In this document: one piece after another, positions 1 through 8,908 of the stretch
How positions within the stretch are numbered: position 1 is the stretch's first letter
How the letters are laid out: each line of letters opens with the position of its first letter
DNA from: Pyropia yezoensis
Lineage: Eukaryota > Rhodophyta > Bangiophyceae > Bangiales > Bangiaceae
DNA: 64,000 bases
Direction: 5' to 3'
Assembly: GCA_009829735.1 (NCBI GenBank)
Contig: CM020618.1
Coordinates: 2,726,882 to 2,790,881, forward strand
Notes under the pieces: model-generated
Database searches by the model: none
Seen by the model: the letters and a program-made list of their open reading frames with translations, nothing else
What the model was told of the DNA's origin: nothing
Position numbers and translations under genes: made by a program

Positions 1-449
1 AAGGGGGAAGCCCCAGCCTGCGGGTCCCGGTACGGGGGAAGGGCCAACACCCCAGCCCAGTTCACGGCATCGTGAACAGCCAGCAGGGCTTCGAACTCCC
101 GGGCCAATCCGGTCTTGGCGGCTATCAGATCCACGCCCAACTGCGCGATGTGCCGACGGACACCCGTCGGAAGATGAAACAGACGACCCTGCCGGCGGAC
201 GGACAGCAAGAAGGATGAAGCCTGCCCGAGGGTAACCTCAAGGGTGAAGGTACCCTGCAACGGGTGGACCGGTCGCGAGGCCAACACACTCCCGAAGTAG
301 CGAAGACAGGAGCCGGTGTCAAACCGGAAAGCAGGGGCGGGTTCCCACCCCTCCTGCCATAGCGGCGGGCGCACGGGAGTGTATACCGGAGCACGACCGT
401 TGCCGGTCTGCAACGCACACGTTATATCCGTGCGGAACGCATCCGCCAT
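1..449 (-). CDS. Unidentified ORF, open at the window edge
   Basis: A minus-strand frame starts at an ATG at 449-447 and stays open to base 1, giving 149 codons without a stop. The product is not low-complexity. It contains an FDTGSC motif near residue 50, resembling the DTG/S active-site loop of retropepsins, but without the hydrophobic second half (a Gly preceded by Ile/Leu/Val) that I would need to call a protease. It lies beyond the E1 junction at 557/558, so it belongs to whatever DNA abuts E1. It could be part of another mobile element or a host exon. I do not recognise the family. Confidence 0.4.
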   Translation of the reverse strand, partial: MADAFRTDITCALQTGNGRAPVYTPVRPPLWQEGWEPAPAFRFDTGSCLRYFGSVLASRPVHPLQGTFTLEVTLGQASSFLLSVRRQGRLFHLPTGVRRHIAQLGVDLIAAKTGLAREFEALLAVHDAVNWAGVLALPPYRDPQAGASP

Positions 450-557
450 GACACCATGGTTACGTCGCCAACTCGACGCCGACTTCAACCCCGCCATGGG
501 CGGGTAGGGAGCCGTCAACTGAGAGTGGACGCGCGACGGATCCCTATTGTGCTACAG
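1..557. other. Sequence unrelated to the E1/E4 element family, joined to E1 at 557/558
   Basis: From 558 onward the sequence is collinear with 59538 onward in the sister element E4. The first 557 bases share nothing obvious with the equivalent part of E4 (58981-59537). The native end of E1 (start of its antisense ORF, polypurine tract and 3' LTR) is therefore missing or displaced. The segment carries an open minus-strand reading frame, annotated separately. Whether this is a deletion joint, an insertion or a variant element end cannot be decided from the window. Confidence 0.7.
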
Positions 558-2312
558 CCTCTCTATGAGGAGGGGCTGACTGTTCTTCGCTGTGGCCGAC
601 TTGGCGCAGCGAGGGGCCGGGTATGGGACCGCCTACGGGAGAAGTATCCCCGTAGGGTAGGGTTCCCTGCCGGCTTCAGGACGGACCAGTTTGCCTTCCT
701 GGACGATGAGGAGGTTGAGGACGTTCAGCGTGCCAAGGCCATGGTGGACCGCGGGGGAACTATCCCGGGTCCCGGCGACTTGCCGACCTTCACGTGGGAC
801 GCTGTGGCAACTCGCCCACCGTACCTCCACGAGGCCGATCCGCACACTCATCACTTTGATGTGCGGATGGAGAAAGACTTCCGGCGAGGTCCCTACTTGG
901 TGACCTCGGCTCAACTTGAGTTTCCTCAACAGTCTGCTGCCAGCAAGGAGCAGTACTATCCGAAGAAGCCCGAGTGGTGGCCTCAAGTTGAGGTCCCCTA
1001 CGGGTTCCCGGCGTTGTTGCCACGGTTGCTTGACCACTTCGGCTCCGTCATGTTGACGGCTGCCCCTGATCACCTGGTGTGGGCCATGTTGGCCACCCAG
1101 TGGCTCCTCGAGGTCATGTCGACCTGGGTGTCCTGTGTTCAGCGGCGGGGGATGCTCTGGCATCTCCCCCTCCGGCTCCTCCAAGGTTTGGAACAGCTCA
1201 CCCCTCAGCTAGTTGCTGAGGGGTGCTCATCAGGACAACTCACTCTACTTGAGGAGATGCTCCGGCTTCAGAAGTTTATCGAGTGGGAGAGCATTGAGCA
1301 CAAGTTGCGCCGCCCCACTCGTGGGCCCAAGGACGATGGCGCACTTCGCCAGTTCGTGTGGGTCGCTCGTGAACTTCACGACGGCCGTGTGGTCCTACGA
1401 GAGGGGTTGGGCATCGGGGACTACCCGTATGCCCCGGGGGTGGATCGCCACACTGCGCCACCCCCGGACAAGCCCATAGTTATGGCCGTGCCGTCCTATG
1501 ATGACCATATGACTCAACCCACTGCGGGGGCCCCAAGTCGGGGTCGCAGTTACACCCGGGTACCGCCACCTCGGCGGGCCCCTCCGCTTCCTCCTGTTCC
1601 TTTCCAACCTCACGGGAACATCCCGATCAGCGTGGCCGTGGAGTCTTCCACCCCGGTGTCCCCCAACTTGGGGGCCACCCTCCTGACGGTATACCCCAAG
1701 TTGGTGTTGCCGCCCACGCCTCTAACCTCAGAGATGATGATCACCACGTTGGTGCGCACCATTTCCTGGTTGGCCGCGTCGACCGCAACCCTACAGAGTT
1801 CCGAGACTCCTCAACTTGAGGAGCGCGTTCGTACTGCAGTGGCGACCGCGAGTTGCGAGTCGGTGGCGGAGTTTATGACAGCCGAGTTGGCTCGCATTGG
1901 GGCTATTATGCCCCAGCCAGCCCCACTTGGGCGTGGCAAACGTCGCGCGAGCCGGGCATACTCGCCTCCTCGCCGTCGTCGCCGACACTCGCGGCGCTCT
2001 CCTTCCGTATCGGAAGACGAGTTGTCTTACTCCGTTTCGGAGTCCTCTACCCCGTCGGAGACGGAGTCTGTCCAGCGTCTGCGTCGCAAACTTGCGCGCA
2101 AGACCAGGCAGAAGAGTGGCCACGGTCGGCGCCACTTGCGCGACCGTGAGGGACGCGACGGTTCCGACTTGGAGCCTCCGCCCCCTCCAACAAGTGGAGA
2201 CCGTTATCGGCGTGGGTCTCGCCGCTCGCCTCCACGTGAGGGCGAGGGCCGTGGAGTGGGAGAGTCTAGCATGCGTGCCTATTTGGCAGCTGCCTTTGTT
2301 GTGACAGTGTGA
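456..2312 (+). CDS. Antisense ORF of retroelement E1, 5' end replaced
   Basis: This 618-codon ORF runs opposite to the element's gag and pol and lies between pol and the missing 3' LTR. From about 558 it is the same protein as the sister copy at 59319-61262, with only scattered residue differences. The first 34 codons come from the unrelated flank, so the native start is lost. The body has no domain I recognise. The last 150 residues are rich in Arg, Ser and acidic residues, with SR-like runs such as RRSPSVSEDE, suggesting a basic, perhaps nucleic-acid-binding tail. It reads about 14 residues further than E4 because the E4 TAG is TAT here (2278). Extra antisense ORFs between pol and the 3' LTR are known in some plant Ty3/gypsy lineages, but their function is generally unknown. 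Confidence 0.65.
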   Translation: MVTSPTRRRLQPRHGRVGSRQLRVDARRIPIVLQPLYEEGLTVLRCGRLGAARGRVWDRLREKYPRRVGFPAGFRTDQFAFLDDEEVEDVQRAKAMVDRGGTIPGPGDLPTFTWDAVATRPPYLHEADPHTHHFDVRMEKDFRRGPYLVTSAQLEFPQQSAASKEQYYPKKPEWWPQVEVPYGFPALLPRLLDHFGSVMLTAAPDHLVWAMLATQWLLEVMSTWVSCVQRRGMLWHLPLRLLQGLEQLTPQLVAEGCSSGQLTLLEEMLRLQKFIEWESIEHKLRRPTRGPKDDGALRQFVWVARELHDGRVVLREGLGIGDYPYAPGVDRHTAPPPDKPIVMAVPSYDDHMTQPTAGAPSRGRSYTRVPPPRRAPPLPPVPFQPHGNIPISVAVESSTPVSPNLGATLLTVYPKLVLPPTPLTSEMMITTLVRTISWLAASTATLQSSETPQLEERVRTAVATASCESVAEFMTAELARIGAIMPQPAPLGRGKRRASRAYSPPRRRRRHSRRSPSVSEDELSYSVSESSTPSETESVQRLRRKLARKTRQKSGHGRRHLRDREGRDGSDLEPPPPPTSGDRYRRGSRRSPPREGEGRGVGESSMRAYLAAAFVVTV

Positions 2313-2393
2313 GGGTTAGGGCTGTAGTTAAAAGCCACTCTGCGTACCACTTCGACTTGAAGCACTCTCTTGGCACTGTTGCTCGGCCTTCCC

Positions 2394-5300
2394 TCACGTT
2401 GAGGGAGGGCTGTTAGGGTCTATCTCATTCCGGGCACAGTACGCCCGGACCTTCTCAGCGGGAAGGTCCTCCACATACTCCCACGTATCATCCTTGGCTT
2501 TGTAGCCAAGCCAGCGCACCCTCAACATGAGGCGGTCAGTGTCTTCATCCCATCTGTGGTCGATGAACTTATCGAACACGTACTCCTGTGGGCCCTGTTT
2601 GGCCGCAGGCAGTGAGGGGAGGCGCCACGATTCCAACGCACGCGCCCAAGCTGGGTCTCCTGCAGGCGGTGGTGCAACTTTGACCACGTCCTGTCCGTTT
2701 ACTGTGCGGACCCCATCGTCACTTTCGATGGTGAAGCGCCGCCCATCAGTACGAAGGACCTGGTACGGCCCCTTCGTCTGGAGTACCAACTTACCCCCAG
2801 TTGGGGTGTGTGAGTGAACCAGTACCCAGTCACCCTGCTCGGGGACATGCTTAGCATTGCGCACCTTTTTGTCAAAAGTACGCTTGTAGCGCTTTTGTGC
2901 TTTGTCCATCTCAGCCCTGACTTTAGGGATGAGGTTTTCAAGCCTAGCGGCGAACTCCGCCTTACTCTCAGTAGGAGTAGGCGTACTGCCACCATCCTCC
3001 CTAGTTGGGAGCGACCGCCGCACGGCAATAGACCGCACGCGACGGGGGGTCACAAAAGCGAGGGGTACTTCCCCTGTAGATGAGTGAACCTGCGAATTGT
3101 AGGCAGTAGTAAGGATAGAAATGTATTGGTCCCACGTCTTTACGTGCTCACTCACATAGTGGCGCAGCTGCCTAACAATAGTTTTGTTGAAGCGCTCCAC
3201 CTGCCCATTAGTTTGAGGGTGGTAGGGGGTGGCATAGTTTGCCTTAACCCCCAACATATCCAGCACTCCCTGAAACAGTACGGACGCAAATTGCGGTCCA
3301 TTGTCCGATAGTGTACTATCTGGGATGCCATACGCGGCAACCCAGTGATCTAGGAAGGCTGACACGACCGACATGGCCGTGATCTCTGCCAGTGGGATCG
3401 CTCGCGTAAGTTTCGTGAAGCGGTCACAGATGATCAGGAGGTACTGGTTGCCCTCCTCGGTCACGGGCAGTGGCCTAAGGATGTCCATCGCCAACGCGGC
3501 GAAGGGCTCCTTGGCCGGGAACAATAGCATAGCCGTACTAGGCCGCCGTTCCATCAGACGATTCTGTGCACAACTTGTGCAGGCAGCCACCCAACTGTAG
3601 ATGTCCACCACCATGGACGGCCAGTAGTACCTGGTCCTCAGGGTCTGGTACAGTTTACTAGACCCCAGGTGTCCACCCGTGGGAGCGTTGTGCTCCCTCT
3701 CAAGGATACTGTCCTTGAGGGATGCGGGGACGACAAGTTGTTCGGTCCCCTGGAATACCCCCCTCCTCATGAGGAGGCCATCGTCTCCCAGAAAGAAGTG
3801 CGTCTCAACCACCGTATCCAGTATATCCCTCTGCGACTTGCAGAAGGGATCCTCGGCCTGGGCCTTCACCACCTCGTCCAGGGACAGGGGCAAGTACTTC
3901 TTGTTCGCTGGCGCCTCGGGGTTCAACGCCTGACCCGAGCGCGTGACTACCCCCACGATGGGGATGTCCTCATCGACTGGGTTAGTGTCCAGCCCCTCGG
4001 TAGGTACCCGAGAGAGGCCGTCGGCAAGGGCATGTTGCCTGCCAGGTCGGTACTCAATGTCAAAGTTGAAGGGTGCCAGTCGCACCCTCCACCGGTTGAG
4101 ACGAGTGTTCGTACAGTCCGTCTTAAAGATGAACTGCAACGTGCGGTGGTCACAGCGGATGAGGAACTTCTCACCCTCCAGGTAGTGACGAAGTGACGTC
4201 ACCGCCCACACCACTGCGAGTCCTTCCAACTCGGTGACTCCGTAGTTCTTCTCGGCCGAGTTCAGCCCCTTACTAAAGTATCCCACCGGCAAGTACTCCT
4301 TGTCCGGCTGCTGCTGAAGCAACACACAACCAAGTTGGTCGTAGCTAGCGTCCACATCCAGGATGTAGTGGCCTCCCAACCTGGGAATTGCCAAGATGGG
4401 GGGCTTCAGCAGAAGGTCCCGAAGAGTCTCAAAGGATTCCTGCTCCACCCGACTTTGGGGAGGCAGGTTCTTCGGTAGCGTTGAGCTCACTAGCTCATTC
4501 AACGACTTCGCCACCTTGGCGAAGCCCTTGGTGAAACGTCGGTACACGTTACACATCCCGAGGAAGCTCCTCATCTGGGTCTGGGTCCGGGGGTACTGAG
4601 CCTTACGAATGGCCCTCAAGTTCTTCTCGTTAACACTGAGACGCCCCGGATGGACAACATGTCCCAAGTACTCCACCTCTTGAGTAAAGAGGTGGCACTT
4701 ACTCGCCTTCAGTGACACACCGGCGTCAGCAAGTAGCTTGAACACCTGGCCAAGATGGCCAATGTGTTCCTCCGGACTTCGGGAGAACACAATGATATCG
4801 TCTAGGTACACAAGACAGATCTGCCACCGTACTCCGGCCAGAATCATGTCCATAGCGCGCTGGAAAGTTGCCGGCGCGTTACACAGACCAAACGGTAGGC
4901 GCTTGCACTGGTAGGTACCACAGTGACAGGTAAAGGTAGTTTTATGCCTGTCCTCCGGGGCAATTGGAGTTTTCCAGTACCCCGCGTTACAGCCTAGGGT
5001 AGAGAACACGTTTGCCTCCCCCAGAGAGTCCAGACAGTCATCCATCCTAGGTAGGGGATAACTGTCCTTCACCGTGCTCTCGTTGAGCTTACGGTAGTCG
5101 ATACAAAACCGGGGGGTCCCATCAACTTTGGGGACGATAACCACCGGACTCGCCCACTCGGCGTTGCTGGCCTCGATCACATCGAGGGCCTCCATGCGAG
5201 CAACTTGCTCCTTAACGAGGACCCTTGAACGAGGTCCTCCCCTATACGGTTGTTGGCGTATAGGGGGTGCACCGGGTTTCAACTCGATCCGGTGTTGGGT

Positions 5301-6377
5301 GGCTCTCATGAGTCCCAATTGACCATCCCACAGCTTGTGATATTGGTCCAAGAGGCGTTCAACTTGAACCCTCAACCTGGGGGGGACACCCTCCATGTTC
5401 ACATGGGGTCGAGGAGAGGCGGCCGACTTGGTTTGATGCTTCTCCTTTCCGGACTTCGGGTCGCTACTTGCGCCCGCGTTGAGGGTGACCGCTACTACCG
5501 GTCCCTCGTGTTGGTCGATATAGCCGAACTTGGCTCCCGACTTGAAGTACTTGGGCGTCGGGCTCAGGTTCATCACCTGGATCCTCCACGGGACTCCGGC
5601 TTTGGAGTCCATCGTGCCAAGGGCAACATGCACTTGGTGCTTGCGAGCAAGACGGGGGTGAGGGTGCACCAACCCGTTCCCCGTATAATCAGTTACAACA
5701 TCAACGTGCGCCACCGAGTTGGGGGACAACGTGACTTTGCGGGCTAAACGCAGGGTAGCAGTAAACCCTTCCCTCACAGAGCAAACAGGCTTCGACTGTG
5801 AGACTGTCACAGGAGCCACAGACTTTCCCTTACCAAGGATGGGGATAGTCTCCCCATTCATCAACTTGACCCAGTACTCAGGGCCACAAATCAAAGGCAC
5901 TTGTGTAACAACATAAGGGGTACCCAGAAGCAGGGGTACCGATGTATTCTCAACTACGCCATAGGTCACGTCGACCTCATGGGTCCCCAACCTAGTTGGT
6001 AGGGTCACGGCACCAACGATGGGAAGTACCCCACCATTGATGTCAATCATATGGTCAGCTTTGGACCTCCAGCGTTGGAGCTTCATCTCCTTTGGTAATA
6101 GCGACTTGCGTATCAAGGAGGCTCCTGACCCGGTATCAAGGACGATACGGGTACAGCATGCACGGCCGGGGGCAAGTTGCACCCGTCCAGCCACCTGGAA
6201 GTTCTCACCCGTCAGCACCGCGATGACCCGACGTGGGTTTACGTTCTTGGGGAGTCCTACCCGAGGTGGGCGGACTCCCTTAGGTCGCCGCAGTATCCGG
6301 CACGGTTGGTTCGTCCTCCTGGCCCACTTGGCCGAGGCTGCCGTTGTGAGCTTCGGACGACCAGCCCCAACGGTCAT
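2394..6377 (-). CDS. pol: Ty3/gypsy chromovirus Pol polyprotein (E1), RT active site damaged
   Basis: The 1327-residue polyprotein runs in the order protease (DTGSG at 81-85), reverse transcriptase (YLDD at 524-527), RNase H (DVDASYDQLG), integrase with HHCC zinc finger and DDE core (about 895-1130, with SDNGPQ and NGQVERF), and a C-terminal chromodomain (about 1266-1315, RVRWLGY...TWEY). The ATG overlaps the gag stop as ATGA (6377-6374), suggesting coupled termination and re-initiation. RT motif A reads FSTLGCNAGY; residue 462 is Gly where the sister copy E4 and E5 have the catalytic Asp. Because that Asp binds a catalytic metal, this copy should be inactive for DNA synthesis, although the frame is open throughout. 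The stop lies within a CCCTCA-CGT-TGAGGG hairpin. Confidence 0.95.
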   Translation of the reverse strand: MTVGAGRPKLTTAASAKWARRTNQPCRILRRPKGVRPPRVGLPKNVNPRRVIAVLTGENFQVAGRVQLAPGRACCTRIVLDTGSGASLIRKSLLPKEMKLQRWRSKADHMIDINGGVLPIVGAVTLPTRLGTHEVDVTYGVVENTSVPLLLGTPYVVTQVPLICGPEYWVKLMNGETIPILGKGKSVAPVTVSQSKPVCSVREGFTATLRLARKVTLSPNSVAHVDVVTDYTGNGLVHPHPRLARKHQVHVALGTMDSKAGVPWRIQVMNLSPTPKYFKSGAKFGYIDQHEGPVVAVTLNAGASSDPKSGKEKHQTKSAASPRPHVNMEGVPPRLRVQVERLLDQYHKLWDGQLGLMRATQHRIELKPGAPPIRQQPYRGGPRSRVLVKEQVARMEALDVIEASNAEWASPVVIVPKVDGTPRFCIDYRKLNESTVKDSYPLPRMDDCLDSLGEANVFSTLGCNAGYWKTPIAPEDRHKTTFTCHCGTYQCKRLPFGLCNAPATFQRAMDMILAGVRWQICLVYLDDIIVFSRSPEEHIGHLGQVFKLLADAGVSLKASKCHLFTQEVEYLGHVVHPGRLSVNEKNLRAIRKAQYPRTQTQMRSFLGMCNVYRRFTKGFAKVAKSLNELVSSTLPKNLPPQSRVEQESFETLRDLLLKPPILAIPRLGGHYILDVDASYDQLGCVLLQQQPDKEYLPVGYFSKGLNSAEKNYGVTELEGLAVVWAVTSLRHYLEGEKFLIRCDHRTLQFIFKTDCTNTRLNRWRVRLAPFNFDIEYRPGRQHALADGLSRVPTEGLDTNPVDEDIPIVGVVTRSGQALNPEAPANKKYLPLSLDEVVKAQAEDPFCKSQRDILDTVVETHFFLGDDGLLMRRGVFQGTEQLVVPASLKDSILEREHNAPTGGHLGSSKLYQTLRTRYYWPSMVVDIYSWVAACTSCAQNRLMERRPSTAMLLFPAKEPFAALAMDILRPLPVTEEGNQYLLIICDRFTKLTRAIPLAEITAMSVVSAFLDHWVAAYGIPDSTLSDNGPQFASVLFQGVLDMLGVKANYATPYHPQTNGQVERFNKTIVRQLRHYVSEHVKTWDQYISILTTAYNSQVHSSTGEVPLAFVTPRRVRSIAVRRSLPTREDGGSTPTPTESKAEFAARLENLIPKVRAEMDKAQKRYKRTFDKKVRNAKHVPEQGDWVLVHSHTPTGGKLVLQTKGPYQVLRTDGRRFTIESDDGVRTVNGQDVVKVAPPPAGDPAWARALESWRLPSLPAAKQGPQEYVFDKFIDHRWDEDTDRLMLRVRWLGYKAKDDTWEYVEDLPAEKVRAYCARNEIDPNSPPST

Positions 6378-8344
6378 TCGTTTCCCGCCGACTTGGCGTC
6401 CGAATCTGAGGGCGGGGAGGAAGACGACGAGTCCGAGGACGACGTGTCCGCCTCCTCCGCCGAGGGTGTGGCGACCGCAACGACCGGTCGAGACCCACCC
6501 TCGCGGCGTGAACGTACTTCGTTCGTAGCCGACTTTTTACTCGCATTCCTAACAAGTTGTTGGATGCGTTTACTCAACTTGGGGCAATCATATGCCCAGT
6601 GTCCATCGGAGTTGCAGTTCCAACACCGATGGTCCGGTCCGGGAGGGGTCTTCCCAACTGGGGAAGACGAAGGGATACCCTGAGAAGTTCCCACGGCAGC
6701 TACCACCCTCTCCTTGCGGATTCGGCGTGCCTCTCTCAACTCTCTGGCCTGGCGCGCCTCCTCCCGTTCCTTGGCCAACTCGGCCTGACGCTCCTGGCGT
6801 TGTTCCTCCCGCAACTTGCGGTAGGCCTCGCCTCTGCGATAGGCGAACCTGGCCAACTCGGCCAGGGTCGCCCGGGTAGTGTTATGCTCCCGGGTCTCCA
6901 TCCGGACTGACCAATGGAGTCCCTCCACAAACCGACTCTTCACCACAGCTTGTGGATGAAGAAACCCACAAAGATTGTTGAGCTTACGGACTCGCTCCGC
7001 AAAGGACAACTCGTCCTCCGCCTCTTCCTGATGGGCTTGCGTAAACTCCTCGACTTGAGAAGCCAACGCTGCCTCATCAACCATGGCTCTCAACAACCAG
7101 TTGACGAGCTCCAAATAGGACGTCACCTCCCCAGCACCACCACTTGAGGAACTGGGCATGACGGACATAAGTTCTGTCCGCAGGTCGCCCTTCGTAAACT
7201 CCTGTAGCATATAGAAAGCCATGCCTTCACTTATGGCATTGTCGTCACAGGCTTTTGTGAAACGACGTAGGAACTCAAAGACACGGAGGGGGGGAGTTCC
7301 GTCCCACTCCGCTTTGTGCCCAAAAGAATGAAGTGCATTCTTCTTGGCACGGCCCATGGCTCGGGCCTGGTCAGGACCATACGCCACCGACTTGTTGTGG
7401 AGGGCGTAGGTCTCACAGTCAAAGATCCTCTGGTAGACCGGGTTGGCTACCTGGATCTTGGGCGGCACCTCACGTTGAGGGAACAGCCGCTGTGGCACTG
7501 GGGTAAGTTCACTCTCAGTGCCTGTAGTCCGGCGCGGCGCGCTTGGTGTAGCCGCCGGCGTTTCCGGGGGGAACTCCCCCGTGAAGGGCGTACGCCCCAC
7601 CGAGTATGGTGTGGCTCCCTCGTTGGGAGTCACGGGTGTCGCCCCCAGTTCGGGGCGACCAGAGATAGGCGTAAGGAGGGATTTCCCCTGCGCCTGCGGG
7701 CTCGAAAGCCCCAATCCGGTCTGGACATTAAGGCCATCTGGCAAACTCGCCACAATCTGATTCAGAATAGTATTCGTCATCGTGACCACCAGGTCCGGCA
7801 AAGTCTGCCGCAACACATTGGTCGCCTCCCGACGGACAGCTTCCGCGAGGAGTGGATTGTCGGCTCCAGTTGAGTCTCGGTCCGCCTCCGGGAGTCCACC
7901 TGAGGGGTAACCACGTTCCTCAGGGGTCTCAACCGGGGGCATGGGCGCGAGCCCATTGCCGACCAACGGAGGTCCACCGTCCTCCGAAAGCCTAGTTGGC
8001 GACGACTCCAATCCAAAGTTGGCTCCAACCCGAGTGGAACCCGCGGGGACAGTCCTCACCCCTTGGGACGTTCCCGTTCAGTATACCACGCGGTGGCCAG
8101 ACTTCGGCCCACCCACATCAGAAGTGTCACCCGAGTGAACTCCCGACTGAGTCGGGGTGGCCTGTTGCCCGCCCGTACTTCCAGTCCTGCTGGCTTGAGG
8201 TACCTCTAGTCCCTCTGCGACCCCAGGTAAACCCACCTGTGTCTCACCAGTATTCAAAGGCACTGAAGTACGTGCGTCACCCGTGTACTCCCCGGACGAC
8301 GGGGGGTCCGAGCTAGCCATGTTGGCTAACGATCCGTATGACAC
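6374..8344 (-). pseudogene. gag: Gag of E1, interrupted by one nonsense codon
   Basis: The frame starts at an ATG at 8344, as in the intact E2 copy. At codon 89 (8080-8078) it has TGA where E2 has TCA (Ser). Reading can restart at the in-frame Met at 8059, giving 561 residues. The product has a variable Pro/Thr/Gly-rich N-terminal third, a retrotransposon Gag core (EFLRRFTKACDDNAISEG region), an Arg/Glu-rich helical stretch, and one CCHC zinc knuckle (CWNCNSDGHWAYDC, spacing C-2-C-4-H-4-C) for RNA packaging. The tail is Ser/Asp-rich. The stop overlaps the pol start by 4 bp. Confidence 0.85.
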
Positions 8345-8420
8345 GGTCCAAATCCACCGTTCCTCTGAGACAGAGGGCCCCCTACACCCGGGTGCACCCG
8401 GAGGTAAAGTTTACCTCTGT

Positions 8421-8437
8421 CCCCTGCTGCTCCACCA
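8421..8437 (-). promoter_or_regulatory. Primer-binding site of E1
   Basis: Read on the minus strand, two bases after the LTR end comes TGGTGGAGCAGCAGGGG. It begins with TGG, the complement of a tRNA 3' CCA. The same 17 bases follow the LTR of E2 (10851-10835) and of the unrelated element E5 (53189-53205), which makes a tRNA primer site very likely. The implied tRNA 3' end is CCCCTGCTGCTCCACCA; I cannot name the tRNA. Confidence 0.75.
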
Positions 8438-8439
8438 AA

Positions 8440-8908
8440 TGTGGCAAAAACCACAAGCACACACGGCACCCAAGTTGGGGCAGTGTGCTAGGGCTGCCTC
8501 CCGTGTCGGGGGAACCGGAAGAAGTGCAAGTCGCACACACTCTGTCCCTGTTGTGGGGCAAACCCCCCACGGACAAACAAGAGGATGGTGTGTGGTCCAA
8601 CAGTTTCTTGGTCGGGACGGGGACGCAGGGCCAAGCCCCGCTGTCCCTCCCCTTATCCCCCCAGGGTCCACTCAGAATCTCGCCACTCAGAATCTCCCAC
8701 CCCAGCACCTGCCCGCCGGGCCACACGAAAATTCAAGACGATAAATGCAGAAAACCCTCAAATCCAAGTTGGATTTACTACTAAGCTAACTATCCCAAAC
8801 TTAGGGAATATGGACCCAAATGCAGGGGGAGGAACGGATCAGGCTAGTGGCCTGCCGCCCCTTGCATGGCACGTGTTGCCCCCCTACCTGGGGGTCAATA
8901 CTGCCACA
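8440..8908 (-). repeat. LTR (5' LTR of E1), 469 bp
   Basis: This is one of three copies of the same LTR (also 10854-11322 and 58512-58980). It has TGTGGCA / TGCCACA inverted ends. It differs from the E4 LTR by only about half a dozen substitutions that I noticed. A perfect 17-base palindrome around a central G lies at 8760-8776 (arms AAATCCAA/TTGGATTT). A 13-base direct repeat CACTCAGAATCTC occurs twice near 8680-8700. Confidence 0.9.

Larger units (their letters stand above)
558..8908 (-). mobile_element. Ty3/gypsy chromovirus E1 (5' LTR to pol to antisense ORF; 3' end missing)
   Basis: In minus-strand order: 5' LTR (8908-8440), primer-binding site (8437-8421), gag (8344-6374), pol (6377-2394) with a chromodomain, then an ORF on the opposite strand (to 2312). 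The order protease-RT-RNase H-integrase-chromodomain defines a Ty3/gypsy chromovirus. The 5' LTR abuts gag sequence of E2, so E1 inserted into E2. The expected 5-bp target duplication is CCACC at 8909-8913, but its partner lies outside the window. E1 carries a gag nonsense codon and a lost RT catalytic Asp, so this copy is not autonomous. Confidence 0.85.

Noticed and set aside
633..1184. Minus-strand ORF opposite the E1 antisense ORF (183 codons), repeated at 59613-60164
   Set aside because: Shadow of the plus-strand ORF; His/Pro/Arg-rich, and the longer plus-strand frame explains the region better.
2394..6377. Integrated retrovirus or pararetrovirus rather than a retrotransposon
   Set aside because: Gene order with a C-terminal chromodomain, LTRs with a tRNA-type primer site and absence of any envelope or movement protein identify a Ty3/gypsy chromovirus; the extra ORF is antisense and not envelope-like.
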